The notes under the pieces were generated by a model. The model worked only from the letters and a program-made list of their open reading frames with translations, did not search any database and had not been told where the DNA came from. Below are positions 19,001-24,730 of a DNA stretch of 26,402 nucleotides, in pieces. The position numbers and the translations under genes are program-made. Within the stretch, counting starts at the first letter, position 1. Each line of letters begins with the position of its first letter. Source of the DNA: Verrucomicrobiota bacterium (GTDB taxonomy: Bacteria > Verrucomicrobiota > Verrucomicrobiia > Limisphaerales > JADJPG01); NCBI GenBank assembly GCA_016713365.1, contig JADJPG010000069.1, forward strand, positions 1-26,402. The letters run 5' to 3'.

Positions 19001-19177
19001 GTCTGGAATGCCGAACCGGGACAGCGTTACGCCATTGATTCCAGCGGAGGGTTGAATTCGTGGTCCGAACACCCGGGCACACAGCGCACCGCCACCACCG
19101 TTCAGGAGTCAATCGACCTGGATTTGGGTTCTGCCCCGCCGCAGGCGACTTTCTTTCGCATCCGGCGAGTTCCCTAA
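16094..19177 (+). CDS. Secreted protein with 14 Gloeo/Verruco (GloVer) YG repeats and C-terminal beta domains
   Basis: The protein has 1,027 residues from the ATG at 16094, chosen because MKLLAKVSCVALYVILLVLPRVDAQ is a textbook signal peptide; the frame itself opens at a TTG at 16022. Fourteen repeats of about 45-60 residues follow, each with a '(G/A)-x-DG-x-(F/L)YG-(V/T)T' strand, a GG turn and '(T)-x-F-(R/K)-(V/I)' strand. This is the Gloeo_Verruco repeat (TIGR03803). A fibronectin-III-like domain (about 18260-18530, PADSIAETSAVLNGEV...YHFRLKA) comes next. A jelly-roll-like domain (about 18545-18940) and a short C-terminal beta domain (TQFSRLAGPG...FFRIRRVP) end the protein. It is probably cell-surface or extracellular; ligand unknown. 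It converges on the next gene, 30 bp apart. Confidence 0.85.
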   Translation: MKLLAKVSCVALYVILLVLPRVDAQVLEKLGGFSSASQPFGLARGTNGMLYGVTSLGGDANGGTFFRVENNGSITTLASFGPTTGTIPEGLTLGRDGNFYGTARGSAGTNSGGAIFKATHAGVLTHIAGFGLGLGFGPRPNMVEGEDGVFYGTTGGLNFVLGLGDAGSVFKVNVSSGVVTPLKLFSLITSALLDEGIKPSDGLARGTNGSFYGMCELGGVYRKGTIFQITSNGVFTKLRDLVGADGEQPIGTFLAASDGMLYGTAARGGLNHNGTAFRITTAGGFTKLTNFPGGTISSPKGRMVEAPDGSLIGVGQIGNNAVPVFRLTKTGGLSLLATIPVPVIHIVGAAEPSLVIGADGAAYGVLSSGGPAGAGYIYRVPLTGGWTAAAPFIIESGYVPGGGLTLAADGEFYGVTRRGGVAGRGTVYRMTVTGAVSRVADFTVADGKDPFGRLVATPGGVFYGVTSRGGTNDAGTVFRASTNGTLNTLASFGGAHGQFPNSLIFGSDGALYGTTSFGPGTDDGGRVFKITTSGSLTTFANLAPLAIGQPNSLLQASDGSFYGSATAGIFRVAANGVASLVAPLQAAPSPLVQGPDGHFYFTSYSNGRGGEGTVMRVTRDGMLSTMVDFADKPGRNPRYGLTLGPDGLLYGILMDNDNDNGFSVFFRVTTGGYCSVLYDLETGPTGLGIDDLESALAFGPEGNFYGVTLDGHYRLSQLPALPAFVQTGPADSIAETSAVLNGEVFTAGSSVSVSFEYGTTTNYGQTVVATPSQATGLNPVAVRANLSGLHPRTVYHFRLKAGASNGQDNSFRTGPLPTLADALNTTGLDWTTGPVSPWFIQTAVTFDGDAALQSGSIGDDEVSELTTTVMGPGRLTFRWKVSSEEDYDYLHFLVDDVLVAAIDGERDWQQISHPLTNGSHTITWRYTKDESSADGADAGWVDTVTWESTGQIKITQFSRLAGPGLRCRLVWNAEPGQRYAIDSSGGLNSWSEHPGTQRTATTVQESIDLDLGSAPPQATFFRIRRVP

Positions 19178-19207
19178 AGTTCATTCAGAAGCTTTTCTTT
19201 GTCCGGC

Positions 19208-20176
19208 TCAACGACCGGCTACGAGCACTGCTTCTCTTTTTCCGGTGAGATACACGGTGGAGTCCATACACTTCACCGCGCAGACGGCGCCGTATCGTCC
19301 GCACAGTGCTGCGATGAGCAGCCCGATGAGCAGTCCAAAGAATGACCAGATGGCCGCAGCCGACAGGTGGCTTGCCGCCACGTCGGCAGCGGCGCGAGCT
19401 TTCTCCTCGGCCGTCGCCTTGAGCGTGTCCAACTCAGCTTTCAAGTTCTTGGCCGATGCGATCCAGCCATCCACGGACTTGGTGGCGTCGGCTTCGCTCA
19501 ACCCGGCGTATTGCGTGAGTGCTTCGACGGCGGCCGTGCGATTGGCGACGGAGTTGGTTTCGTTGCCGGGCGTGAAGAGTTTGGTGAGGGCAAAACCGAT
19601 CTCGCGATTCGCCTGCGTGAGTGCCTTGGGCGCGGCATTGGTCGGACCAGACTGCACGGCTTCCTCAATGAAGCTGCTGAGTTGATCGCCGCTACGCTTT
19701 ATTCCTTCCTTTGCCAGTTCGGCCACACCGCCCGCCACAGTCTGGCCGGCCATACCCATGCTTGCGCCGAACACTTTCAGCGCGCCGCCCATGACCATGC
19801 CAGTGCCGACGGAAATCAGCAGCAACGTGAGAATCAAAGTGGCGCACCACACGAGCACGCCATGTACGAGGCCGCTGTGGTGCGAGTGCGAGAAGCGTCC
19901 CGCCACGAAGCCGCCAAAGGCCAGCGCCACCAACGCGCAGAGCGTCCACACGATGGCTGCGCCGATGCTGAAACTGGCCACTGGGTTCGTGTCCGTGATG
20001 GGCGAGAACGTGGCCAACCCCGCGCCGACGCCGAGAGCCGTGAGCAGAATGTGAAGGCCGATCGCGGCGACGGTGCCGCCGAAGATTGCACCCCAACACA
20101 AATTGGGAAGGCCCGTGCCGGTGTTCAGTGTGGAATGGTTTTCAGCGATTAATGGAATGGATGGTTCGTTTTGCAT
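19208..20176 (-). CDS. Membrane protein of unknown function ('WGAIFGG' type)
   Basis: The protein has 322 residues from the ATG at 20174-20176 (MQNEPSIPLI). The frame is open to 20392, but that extension lies in the neighbouring insertion sequence. LCWGAIFGGTVAAIGLHILLTALGVGAGLAT, a second helix ending ALAFGGFVAGR, and a third (LVHGVLVWCATLILTLLLISVGTG) resemble a family of bacterial membrane proteins with a conserved (S/C)WGAIFAG start, whose function is unknown. A long alpha-helical soluble part (about residues 140-275, rich in Ala/Glu/Lys) and a fourth helix (about 280-300, SFFGLLIGLLIAALCG) follow. An IS3-family element starts only 8 bp upstream of the ATG, so the native promoter has probably been displaced. 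Confidence 0.7.
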   Translation of the reverse strand: MQNEPSIPLIAENHSTLNTGTGLPNLCWGAIFGGTVAAIGLHILLTALGVGAGLATFSPITDTNPVASFSIGAAIVWTLCALVALAFGGFVAGRFSHSHHSGLVHGVLVWCATLILTLLLISVGTGMVMGGALKVFGASMGMAGQTVAGGVAELAKEGIKRSGDQLSSFIEEAVQSGPTNAAPKALTQANREIGFALTKLFTPGNETNSVANRTAAVEALTQYAGLSEADATKSVDGWIASAKNLKAELDTLKATAEEKARAAADVAASHLSAAAIWSFFGLLIGLLIAALCGRYGAVCAVKCMDSTVYLTGKREAVLVAGR

Positions 20177-20249
20177 AAAGGTTTTGACATGACTCAGCTT
20201 TTTCAGGCCGCGTGAAGTGATAGTCTGGGCCGAAGAAAGGACCAGACGA

Positions 20250-20512
20250 ATGAAAGGCAAACGGTATACGACGGAAGACAAGATCCGGATTCTGCGGGAA
20301 GCAGATCGCGGCGAACGGACCATCATGGCGATTTGCCGGAGGCGAACATCTCGGAGGTGACGTTTCACCGGTGGAAGAAGCAGTTTGGGCACATGGAGGT
20401 GAACGAGGCGCGGCGGCTCAAGGAACTCGAGCGGAGAACACGGAGCTCAAGAAGATGCTGGCGGAGGAGATGTTGAAGAACCGGGTATTGAGCTACGTAT
20501 GCAAAAAAAGCT
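20250..20512 (+). pseudogene. IS3-family orfA (helix-turn-helix protein), frameshifted twice
   Basis: The ATG at 20250 has a good ribosome-binding site (AAAGGA, 8 bases upstream). The frame starts MKGKRYTTEDKIRILREADR and reaches AICR, then hits a stop at 20358-20360. Adding one G to the GG at 20338-20339 restores EANISEVTFHRWKKQFG. A second G at 20433-20434 restores RLKELERENTELKKMLAEEM, the leucine-zipper end of IS3 OrfA proteins. The join to orfB would also need a +1 change at the seven-A run 20503-20509. As written, no functional OrfA is made. Confidence 0.65.
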
Positions 20513-21429
20513 GTGAGCCCGGCCACTCGCCGGGCGTATGCGCAAGAGACGGTGAAAGCCGGACTGTGTTCCCAACGGCAGGCGTGCCGGTATCTGAAGC
20601 TGGCGCGCTCCACGTTCCACTATCGCGGACGACCGCCCACGCCCGCGGAAGAACGGTTGAAGAAGCGACTGCTGGAACTCTCGGCGGAACATCCGCGCTA
20701 TGGGTATCGGCGGGTGGCGGCGTTGCTGCGGCGGGAAGGCTGGCGGGTGGGCAAGCGGCACATCCAACGCCTGCGACGTGACGCTGGTCTGCGGGTGCCA
20801 CCGACCAAGCGCAAAGTGGTTCGACGCGGTGTTTCCACGGGTTTGCCGACGATGGCGACCCATCGGAATCACGTGTGGACGTGGGACTTCATCGCCGATG
20901 CGACGGTGCGAGGCGGGGCTTTGAAGATGCTGACGATCCTGGATGAATACACCCGGGAATGTCATGTGCTGCGGGCGGAACGCGCGTTGAAAGCGGCGGA
21001 CGTGCTGCACTGGTTGCAGAAGGCCGTGGCGGAGCACGGGGCCCCGGAGTATCTGCGGAGCGACAACGGCTCGGAGTTCATCGCGAAGATCGTGCAGCGG
21101 TGGCTGAAGGAGAACCGGGTCAAGACCATCTACATTGAGCCTGGGGCCCGTGGCAGAACGGCTTTGTGGAAAGCTTCCATGGACGGTTCCGGGACGAGTG
21201 CTTGAACCGGGAGCAACTGTGGACGCTGACGGAAGCGCGGGTGGTGGTGGGCGACTTCCGGCAGAGATACAATCAGGTGAGGCCGCACAGCGGGCTGGGC
21301 TACGAAAGCCCGGCGGGATTTGCGGCGCGAATTTGTCCATGCCCCGCTCCGGTCGGGCTACGCCCTCCCTCCGCGGGGCATGGACAAGGAAAGCAGAAAA
21401 ACATAAACTCAAACCAATGCTTGGACTAA
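20513..21429 (+). pseudogene. IS3-family orfB transposase (DDE integrase), one frameshift
   Basis: The frame runs from a GTG at 20513 (VSPATRRAYAQETVKAGLCSQRQACRYL) through the HTH_21 region (HPRYGYRRVAALLRREGW) into the rve catalytic core. D1 is in WTWDFIAD and D2 in RSDNGSEF. Near 21143-21146 the frame slips: IEPGARGRTALW replaces the expected IEPG-x-PWQNG. With one G added to GGGG the next frame (21166-21429) continues ESFHGRFRDECLNRE, supplying the catalytic Glu, then RPHSGLGYESPAGFAA. The first frame stops at 21205 without the Glu, so the enzyme as written is inactive. The C-terminus is extended by about 30 odd residues to the stop at 21429. Confidence 0.75.
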
Positions 21430-21462
21430 CACATCCGTGGTCCAGAAAGTTGAGCCCGGTCA

Positions 21463-22002
21463 CCGCTCCCGCCCGCCACCCGGCCCAATGAACGCTGGAG
21501 CATGGACTTCATTCATGACCAGCTCACCAACGGCCGGCGCTTTCGCACGTTGACCATCGTCGATGACTTCACCCGCCAGTGCCCAGCCCTCTGGACCGAT
21601 CTGACCATCGGCGGAGCTGGCGTCGTGGCGGTTTTAAATCGCCTCGCCCAAACCCATGGCTTGCCCCAAGCCATCACGCTGGACAACGGGCCCGAGTTCA
21701 CCGGCAAATGCCTCCATGATTGGGCACTAAAACAGGGCGTGAAGTTGAACTTCACCGCCCCGGGCAAACCCACGCAAAACGCGTTCATCGAAAGCTTCAA
21801 CGGCAAGTTCCGCAACGAATGCCTCAATCAACACTGGTTTACTACTTTATCAGAAGCCCGCTGCCTCATCGAAGCCTGGCGGCACGAATACAACGAACTC
21901 CGACCCCATAGCAGCCTCGGGCGCATCCCGCCAAATCGATTTGCCTCCCAACTCCAAAACCACCAACCTCAAGTCATAAACTTCTCGCTCAACCCGGCCT
22001 AA
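21463..22002 (+). pseudogene. IS3-family transposase C-terminal fragment
   Basis: About 179 residues: PLPPATRPNERWSMDFIHDQ (D1 in MDFIHD), TIVDDFTRQC, LDNGPEFTG (D2), then AFIESFNGKFRNECLN (catalytic Glu) and NELRPHSSLG. All three catalytic residues remain but the DNA-binding N-terminus is missing. An ATG at 21502 could start a short product of 166 residues. The sequence differs clearly from the transposase in the neighbouring IS, so these are two different elements. It is probably non-functional, although the catalytic domain itself is uninterrupted. Confidence 0.8.
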
Positions 22003-22019
22003 TCGTCGGGGGATGGTCA
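21463..22019 (+). mobile_element. 5'-truncated second IS3-family element (right end remains)
   Basis: The transposase frame is open right up to base 21463, the first base after the end of the intact-length IS, and ends in a typical IS3 right terminus, GGGGGATGGTCA (22008-22019). The left half of this element (orfA and the HTH part of orfB) is absent, and nothing like it lies left of 20185. Its right end forms the boundary with the gene-cassette array. Confidence 0.7.
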
Positions 22020-22253
22020 ATCAGTGTGCATCCCTCCCTCTTGGGCCAATCGTCGCCTCAACTGGCGCAATCGCTTGTTCTTGATGTGGCGGTCACCACG
22101 GGAATGCTCCACTCCTAGCAACCACTCGCGTGCCTCATGAGTGTCTGGATGATACGGACATGATGCCATTGGGTGACGGTGAATGTCGTGCTCGAAAGCC
22201 GCCGCAATGCCGGCTTCATACGCATCGAGTATCTGCTGTGCGCTCAACGACAT
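22017..22253 (-). CDS. Cassette gene d: small Rmf/CrpP-like protein, 3' end cut by IS
   Basis: The protein has 78 residues from the ATG at 22251-22253, 14 bp after the recombination core GTTAGGC. AYEAGIAAAFEHD...CPY...AREWLLGVEHSRGD resembles the short 'G-x3-G...(N/C)PY...W-x-x-G' pattern of ribosome modulation factor/CrpP-like proteins; this is a weak similarity. The C-terminal third is basic (HIKNKRLRQLRRRLAQ). The stop codon (TGA) is formed entirely by the last three bases of the neighbouring IS fragment (22017-22019), so the natural C-terminus and the attC that should follow have been lost. It is the last visible cassette of the array. Confidence 0.55.
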   Translation of the reverse strand: MSLSAQQILDAYEAGIAAAFEHDIHRHPMASCPYHPDTHEAREWLLGVEHSRGDRHIKNKRLRQLRRRLAQEGGMHTD

Positions 22254-22266
22254 GGCTTGTCAATTG

Positions 22267-22359
22267 GCCTAACGACCCAAGCTCAGCGGCCCGGCCCACG
22301 GGACGCGTGGATTGCAACCAGAGCGCGATGGCCGGGTTCGCTGAAGCGCATGGTTAGCC
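22267..22359 (-). other. attC site 1 (93 bp) after cassette gene c
   Basis: Read on the - strand, the 93-bp site starts with GGCTAAC (R'', 22353-22359) and ends with GTTAGGC (R', 22267-22273), which fits the GTTRRRY recombination core. The inner arms are inverted repeats (AGCTCAGCG...CCCGGCC against GGCCGGG...CGCTGAAGC) with single unpaired bases, as in attC hairpins. It begins 9 bp after the stop of the gene at 22369-22839. It differs from the site at 23322-23414 at 8 of 93 positions. Confidence 0.85.
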
Positions 22360-22368
22360 CACCAAACA

Positions 22369-22839
22369 TCAACGTGTCCGAACATACTCTTTCCTCAACT
22401 TCAGGTATCGCTCAATAACGCCACGCTCGACTGCGGTCACGGCTTCTGTGGTCGTGCAGTCGCTGGCGATGCAACCGCCCTGTGTCTGAACTCTTGCGCC
22501 CTCACGGGTAAACCTTGCCGCGCACTCTCTGAAACCGCCTTTGTCGGTGACATGCAGACCGGCAAGCGCGTATAGCCTCGCCTCAATAGTGCCCTGCTCA
22601 AAAAGCTCTCGAAACAATCGCTCAGAGTGTCGGCTGGAAAGAATGGTAAAGAACCAATCCTCGCGCTCAGGTATCGAACCCGCATAGCCAACTCCGCCGA
22701 AAGAAAATGTATCCACCTTTGCAAGCTGGGTGACCGCAGCACGACCCGCCGCCGATGGCGGAAGCAACTGATACGCGACGATGCCGATGACAACCAGCGT
22801 CACGATAATATACGCGAATCGTTTTAGGGGCGTGCGCAT
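22369..22839 (-). CDS. Cassette gene c: small membrane-anchored protein, unknown function
   Basis: The protein has 156 residues from the ATG at 22837-22839, which lies 4 bp from the recombination core GTTAGCC (22844-22850). One N-terminal transmembrane helix (about 8-27, FAYIIVTLVVIGIVAYQLL) is followed by a soluble domain with SFGGVGYAGSIPEREDWFFTILSS, EARLYALAGLHVTDK and three Cys residues (FRECAARF, GGCIASDC). I do not recognise a domain. The layout (core, start codon within a few bases, stop directly before attC) is that of an integron cassette. The membrane anchor suggests a periplasmic role. Confidence 0.65.
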   Translation of the reverse strand: MRTPLKRFAYIIVTLVVIGIVAYQLLPPSAAGRAAVTQLAKVDTFSFGGVGYAGSIPEREDWFFTILSSRHSERLFRELFEQGTIEARLYALAGLHVTDKGGFRECAARFTREGARVQTQGGCIASDCTTTEAVTAVERGVIERYLKLRKEYVRTR

Positions 22840-22843
22840 GGTG

Positions 22844-22936
22844 GGCTAACGACAAAAGCTCAGCGACGGCGGCCACAATTCACGCCGATTGAAAAGGCGA
22901 TGGCCCGCCGCCGTTCGCTGGAGTGTATGGTTAGGC
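22844..22936 (-). other. attC site 2 (93 bp) after cassette gene b
   Basis: On the - strand the site runs from GCCTAAC (R'', 22930-22936; fits RYYYAAC) to GTTAGCC (R', 22844-22850). It has the same length and the same inner AGCTCAGCG...CGCT arm as the other two sites, but its central part differs strongly (CGGCGGCC paired with GGCCCGCCGCCG). It starts 3 bp after the stop of the gene at 22940-23311. Confidence 0.85.
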
Positions 22937-22939
22937 CAT

Positions 22940-23311
22940 TCAGCTCGCATGTGTACCCTCTCCGCTCTCCTCAAACTCTCCGATAACGCCCTCGCGTCTC
23001 GTGGCTGCAATAACTCGTGCGGCATCAAAATCAGCGACACCACCGAAATATCGGCGGCTCACGACAGCGCGCAAACCGTCGTACGTGCAATTGACTCCCA
23101 AGGTTGAATAGTGCGCGTCAAAATCTCCGCGTGCGCAGAAGATAGCGTGTGCGTATGCAATGAACGCCATGGAGAAATGCCCTCTCTCGGCTGCCTGCAT
23201 GACTTGGTTCACGGAATAGAACTTCATTTTACCGAAACGGCGCGACAACTCTTGCGACAGTTTCCAGACGTAGCTGCGAATGGCGAGTCGGCGTTTAATC
23301 AAGCGAAGCAT
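22940..23311 (-). CDS. Cassette gene b: small protein, unknown function
   Basis: The protein has 123 residues from the ATG at 23309-23311, 10 bp after the core GTTAGGC (23322-23328). The N-terminus is very basic (MLRLIKRRLAIRSYVWKLSQELSRRFGK), followed by KFYSVNQVMQAAERGHFSMAFIAYAHAIFC and a C-terminal half with SRRYFGGVADFDAARV. The basic start followed by 'Y-(T/S)-x-x-QV...AYAxxxFC' reminds me of the small DUF6559-type family, but this is from memory and uncertain. There is no signal peptide or membrane helix, so it is probably cytoplasmic. Confidence 0.6.
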   Translation of the reverse strand: MLRLIKRRLAIRSYVWKLSQELSRRFGKMKFYSVNQVMQAAERGHFSMAFIAYAHAIFCARGDFDAHYSTLGVNCTYDGLRAVVSRRYFGGVADFDAARVIAATRREGVIGEFEESGEGTHAS

Positions 23312-23321
23312 AGTGGTTGCC

Positions 23322-23414
23322 GCCTAACGACCCAAGCTCAGCGACCCGGCCCACGGGACGCCACGATTGCAACCGCGACGCGATGGCCGGGTTCGCTGAA
23401 GCGCATGGTTAGCC
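23322..23414 (-). other. attC site 3 (93 bp) after cassette gene a
   Basis: On the - strand the site runs from GGCTAAC (23408-23414) to GTTAGGC (23322-23328, fits GTTRRRY). The arms AGCTCAGCGACCCGGCC and GGCCGGGTTCGCTGAAGC pair with two bulges. It is about 91% identical to the site at 22267-22359 and starts 4 bp after the stop of the gene at 23419-23853. Near-identical attC sites in one array are typical of sedentary chromosomal integrons and of orphan arrays derived from them. Confidence 0.85.
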
Positions 23415-23418
23415 CACG

Positions 23419-23853
23419 TCATGTTGGAAACTCCTCTGGATGCTTCTCAACATATGTGTCGAGTAACTCTGCAACTGACTCGCGTGCCTGAAAGAACTCG
23501 GTGGTCAGACTGCTCAACAAATCCTCCTGGTCCTCCGTCAGCGAATCACACATGAACTCTCGACGCTGCTCCTGATCAGATGGCACAACCCCGTCTGGAA
23601 ACACAGACATCGCACGTCGGAGGATGCTGGCGGTCTTCGGAGCACCAACCATTTCCAAACCTCGAAGCGCGTCAGGAGCAAGCTTGCCTGCGTCGTTAAA
23701 AAAGAACTGATGCAGCCCGCCGTTGTGCGTCTCCATGTAAAGGTGAGTGAGGCCGAAAGAGGCGCGCTCGCTAAGCGTCAACGAATCGAAACCGTCCGAC
23801 TCGATACGCTCGTAGATTCGGTCCATCCGACTTTTGGGCTGAGATTCGCTCAT
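23419..23853 (-). CDS. Cassette gene a: DMP19-like (DUF4375) protein
   Basis: The protein has 144 residues from the ATG at 23851-23853, 14 bp after the core GTTAGCC (23868-23874). The stretch RASFGLTHLYMETHNGGLHQ, then FFFNDAGKLAPDALRGLEMV and PKTASILRRAMSVFP, matches DUF4375, the domain of the DNA-mimic protein DMP19 and many uncharacterised bacterial proteins; the 'NGG-x-x-Q(F/Y)FxN-x-(A/S)G' motif is diagnostic. It is acidic overall with a coiled, Glu-rich C-terminus. Its function here is unknown, and a DNA-mimic role must not be assumed from the domain alone. It is the first cassette on the presumed promoter side of the array. Confidence 0.75.
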   Translation of the reverse strand: MSESQPKSRMDRIYERIESDGFDSLTLSERASFGLTHLYMETHNGGLHQFFFNDAGKLAPDALRGLEMVGAPKTASILRRAMSVFPDGVVPSDQEQRREFMCDSLTEDQEDLLSSLTTEFFQARESVAELLDTYVEKHPEEFPT

Positions 23854-23867
23854 ATGCGCACGAAGTG

Positions 23868-23967
23868 GGCTAACATTGATATTGAGACAAAGTCAGCAGG
23901 CTAGATTTTTGACGGGAGACTGCTTGTTCCATGCGCTGACTTTAGACATGGCTCCCTGTCCCGTCAA
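23868..23967 (-). other. Lone recombination core with interleaved inverted repeats (attI or decayed attC)
   Basis: GTTAGCC (- strand, 23868-23874) precedes the first cassette gene. To its right lie two perfect 9-bp inverted repeats that interleave: AAAGTCAGC (23889-23897) with GCTGACTTT (23935-23943), and TTGACGGGA (23909-23917) with TCCCGTCAA (23959-23967). The outer end of the first pair reads TTTAGAC, close to a degraded R'' box 82 bp from the core. It could be a decayed attC, an attI site, or a pseudoknot-forming RNA. Confidence 0.4.
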
Positions 23968-24008
23968 TCTGAACGGCAAGACTTTACAGCCATTAGACGG
24001 TACCGGGC

Positions 24009-24086
24009 GGGGTTCGTTCTGGGCCGAACCCGGACGGTGATATTAGTTATGGCAAAGACAAAGTGACCTTGTCTTTGTGCGCCTTT
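24009..24086. other. Two stem-loops in the gap between cassette array and phage-like module
   Basis: A first hairpin has the stem GGTTCG/CGAACC (24011-24016 with 24025-24030) extended by G/C pairs. A second has CAAAGACAAAG against CTTGTCTTTG (about 24053-24077) and is followed on the + strand by TGCGCCTTTT. The second looks like a weak terminator on the + strand only. There is no gene between 23875 and 24124. Confidence 0.4.
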
Positions 24087-24124
24087 TAATACGCGGTTGG
24101 GATACCGGGCGAGAAGCCTCACAC

Positions 24125-24634
24125 CTAAGCGGTGGGGACAAAAACCGCGAGCACGCGGGCTGCGCGGTTTAATGGCGCTATATCGTGGAATTTATTCAAC
24201 CCCCTCAAGTTGGCCGCGACCTGGTCGAGTTCGATGCAGCCGGACGTTTTCACCCAAAAGAAGGGAAGTATTTCGTCGACCTTTTCGGGCGGGAGGAACG
24301 GACCGACTGCCTTGCGAAACGTTTCTAGCCGCGCAGCCCGGACAGCCTCTAGAGCTCGCCCTTTGTCCTCGGCGAGTTCGGTCGCTGCGGCCCCGATTTG
24401 TTCCAACAGTACGTCGGATTGCGCCTCGGCGTTTTTGATCTTTGCGGTGCCTGCCACGACAAAAAACTGGTGCTTATTGAATTCCGAATAGGCCGCCTCA
24501 TCCTCCAAATTTGCCTGAGCGGCTACCGCGTCCGCTTTTCGCTGCGCTTCGGCAACTTTCGCCTTCACCTTCTCAGTCTCGGCGATAAACGCCTCGCGGC
24601 CTGCAATCAATTTCTTCAGTTCGGAGTCACTCAT
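24125..24634 (-). CDS. Coiled-coil protein of unknown function (phage-like module)
   Basis: The protein has 169 residues from the ATG at 24632-24634 (MSDSELKKLIAGREAFIAETEKVK). Residues about 3-105 are predicted to form a long helix, rich in Ala, Glu and Lys with heptad-like spacing (VKAKVAEAQRKADAVAAQA; LLEQIGAAATELAEDKG). The last 60 residues are more globular (PFLPPEKVDEILPFFWVKTSGCIELDQVAANL). I do not recognise a family. It follows a strong terminator, so it probably has its own promoter in 24635-24675. Position and size are typical of small genes in prophage or plasmid regions. Confidence 0.6.
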   Translation of the reverse strand: MSDSELKKLIAGREAFIAETEKVKAKVAEAQRKADAVAAQANLEDEAAYSEFNKHQFFVVAGTAKIKNAEAQSDVLLEQIGAAATELAEDKGRALEAVRAARLETFRKAVGPFLPPEKVDEILPFFWVKTSGCIELDQVAANLRGLNKFHDIAPLNRAARVLAVFVPTA

Positions 24635-24675
24635 TGCGTTTGATGTTCTGTCGATTTGTTCGTTTGAAAAACTTG

Positions 24676-24716
24676 GCCGTCGCAGCCTACGGGGGGATTT
24701 GTTTGGCTGCGACGGC
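24676..24716 (-). terminator. Rho-independent terminator
   Basis: A perfect 12-bp inverted repeat, GCCGTCGCAGCC and GGCTGCGACGGC, encloses a 17-base loop. On the - strand it is followed by CAAGTTTTTC, a five-T run. It lies 14 bp after the stop of the gene at 24731, so it should end the transcript from 25164. Confidence 0.75.
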
Positions 24717-24730
24717 GGTTAGGGGCTTAC

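Larger units (their letters stand above)
20185..21462 (+). mobile_element. IS3-family insertion sequence, transposase broken by indels
   Basis: About 1,278 bp, a usual size for IS3 elements. The left end begins TGACATGACTCAGCTTTTTC (20185) and the right end, read inward from 21462, begins TGACCGGGCTCAACTTTCTG. These are imperfect terminal inverted repeats with the TGA...TCA ends expected of this family. Inside are orfA (20250) and orfB (20513-21429). I see no target-site duplication: 'TTT' precedes the left end and 'CCG' follows the right end. The right end abuts a second, truncated IS3-type transposase. Confidence 0.75.

Noticed and set aside
19208..20392. Longer form of the membrane protein starting at 20392
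   Set aside because: The extra 72 residues are encoded by the insertion sequence on the opposite strand and look basic and unstructured.
20503..20509. Seven-A run as a programmed -1 frameshift site of the IS3 element
   Set aside because: Joining orfA to orfB here needs a +1, not a -1, change, so the usual IS3 slippery-site mechanism does not fit; an extra A or a different start for orfB is as likely.
22267..23414. Three similar repeats that could be read as a CRISPR or REP array
   Set aside because: The units are 93 bp long, 478-577 bp apart, each gap holds one gene, and unit ends carry GTTAG/CTAAC cores. This fits attC sites, not CRISPR.
24009..24032. GGTTCG...CGAACC hairpin as a tRNA T-arm remnant of an integration site
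   Set aside because: No acceptor or anticodon stem and no matching CCA-end region nearby; it is only a hairpin.
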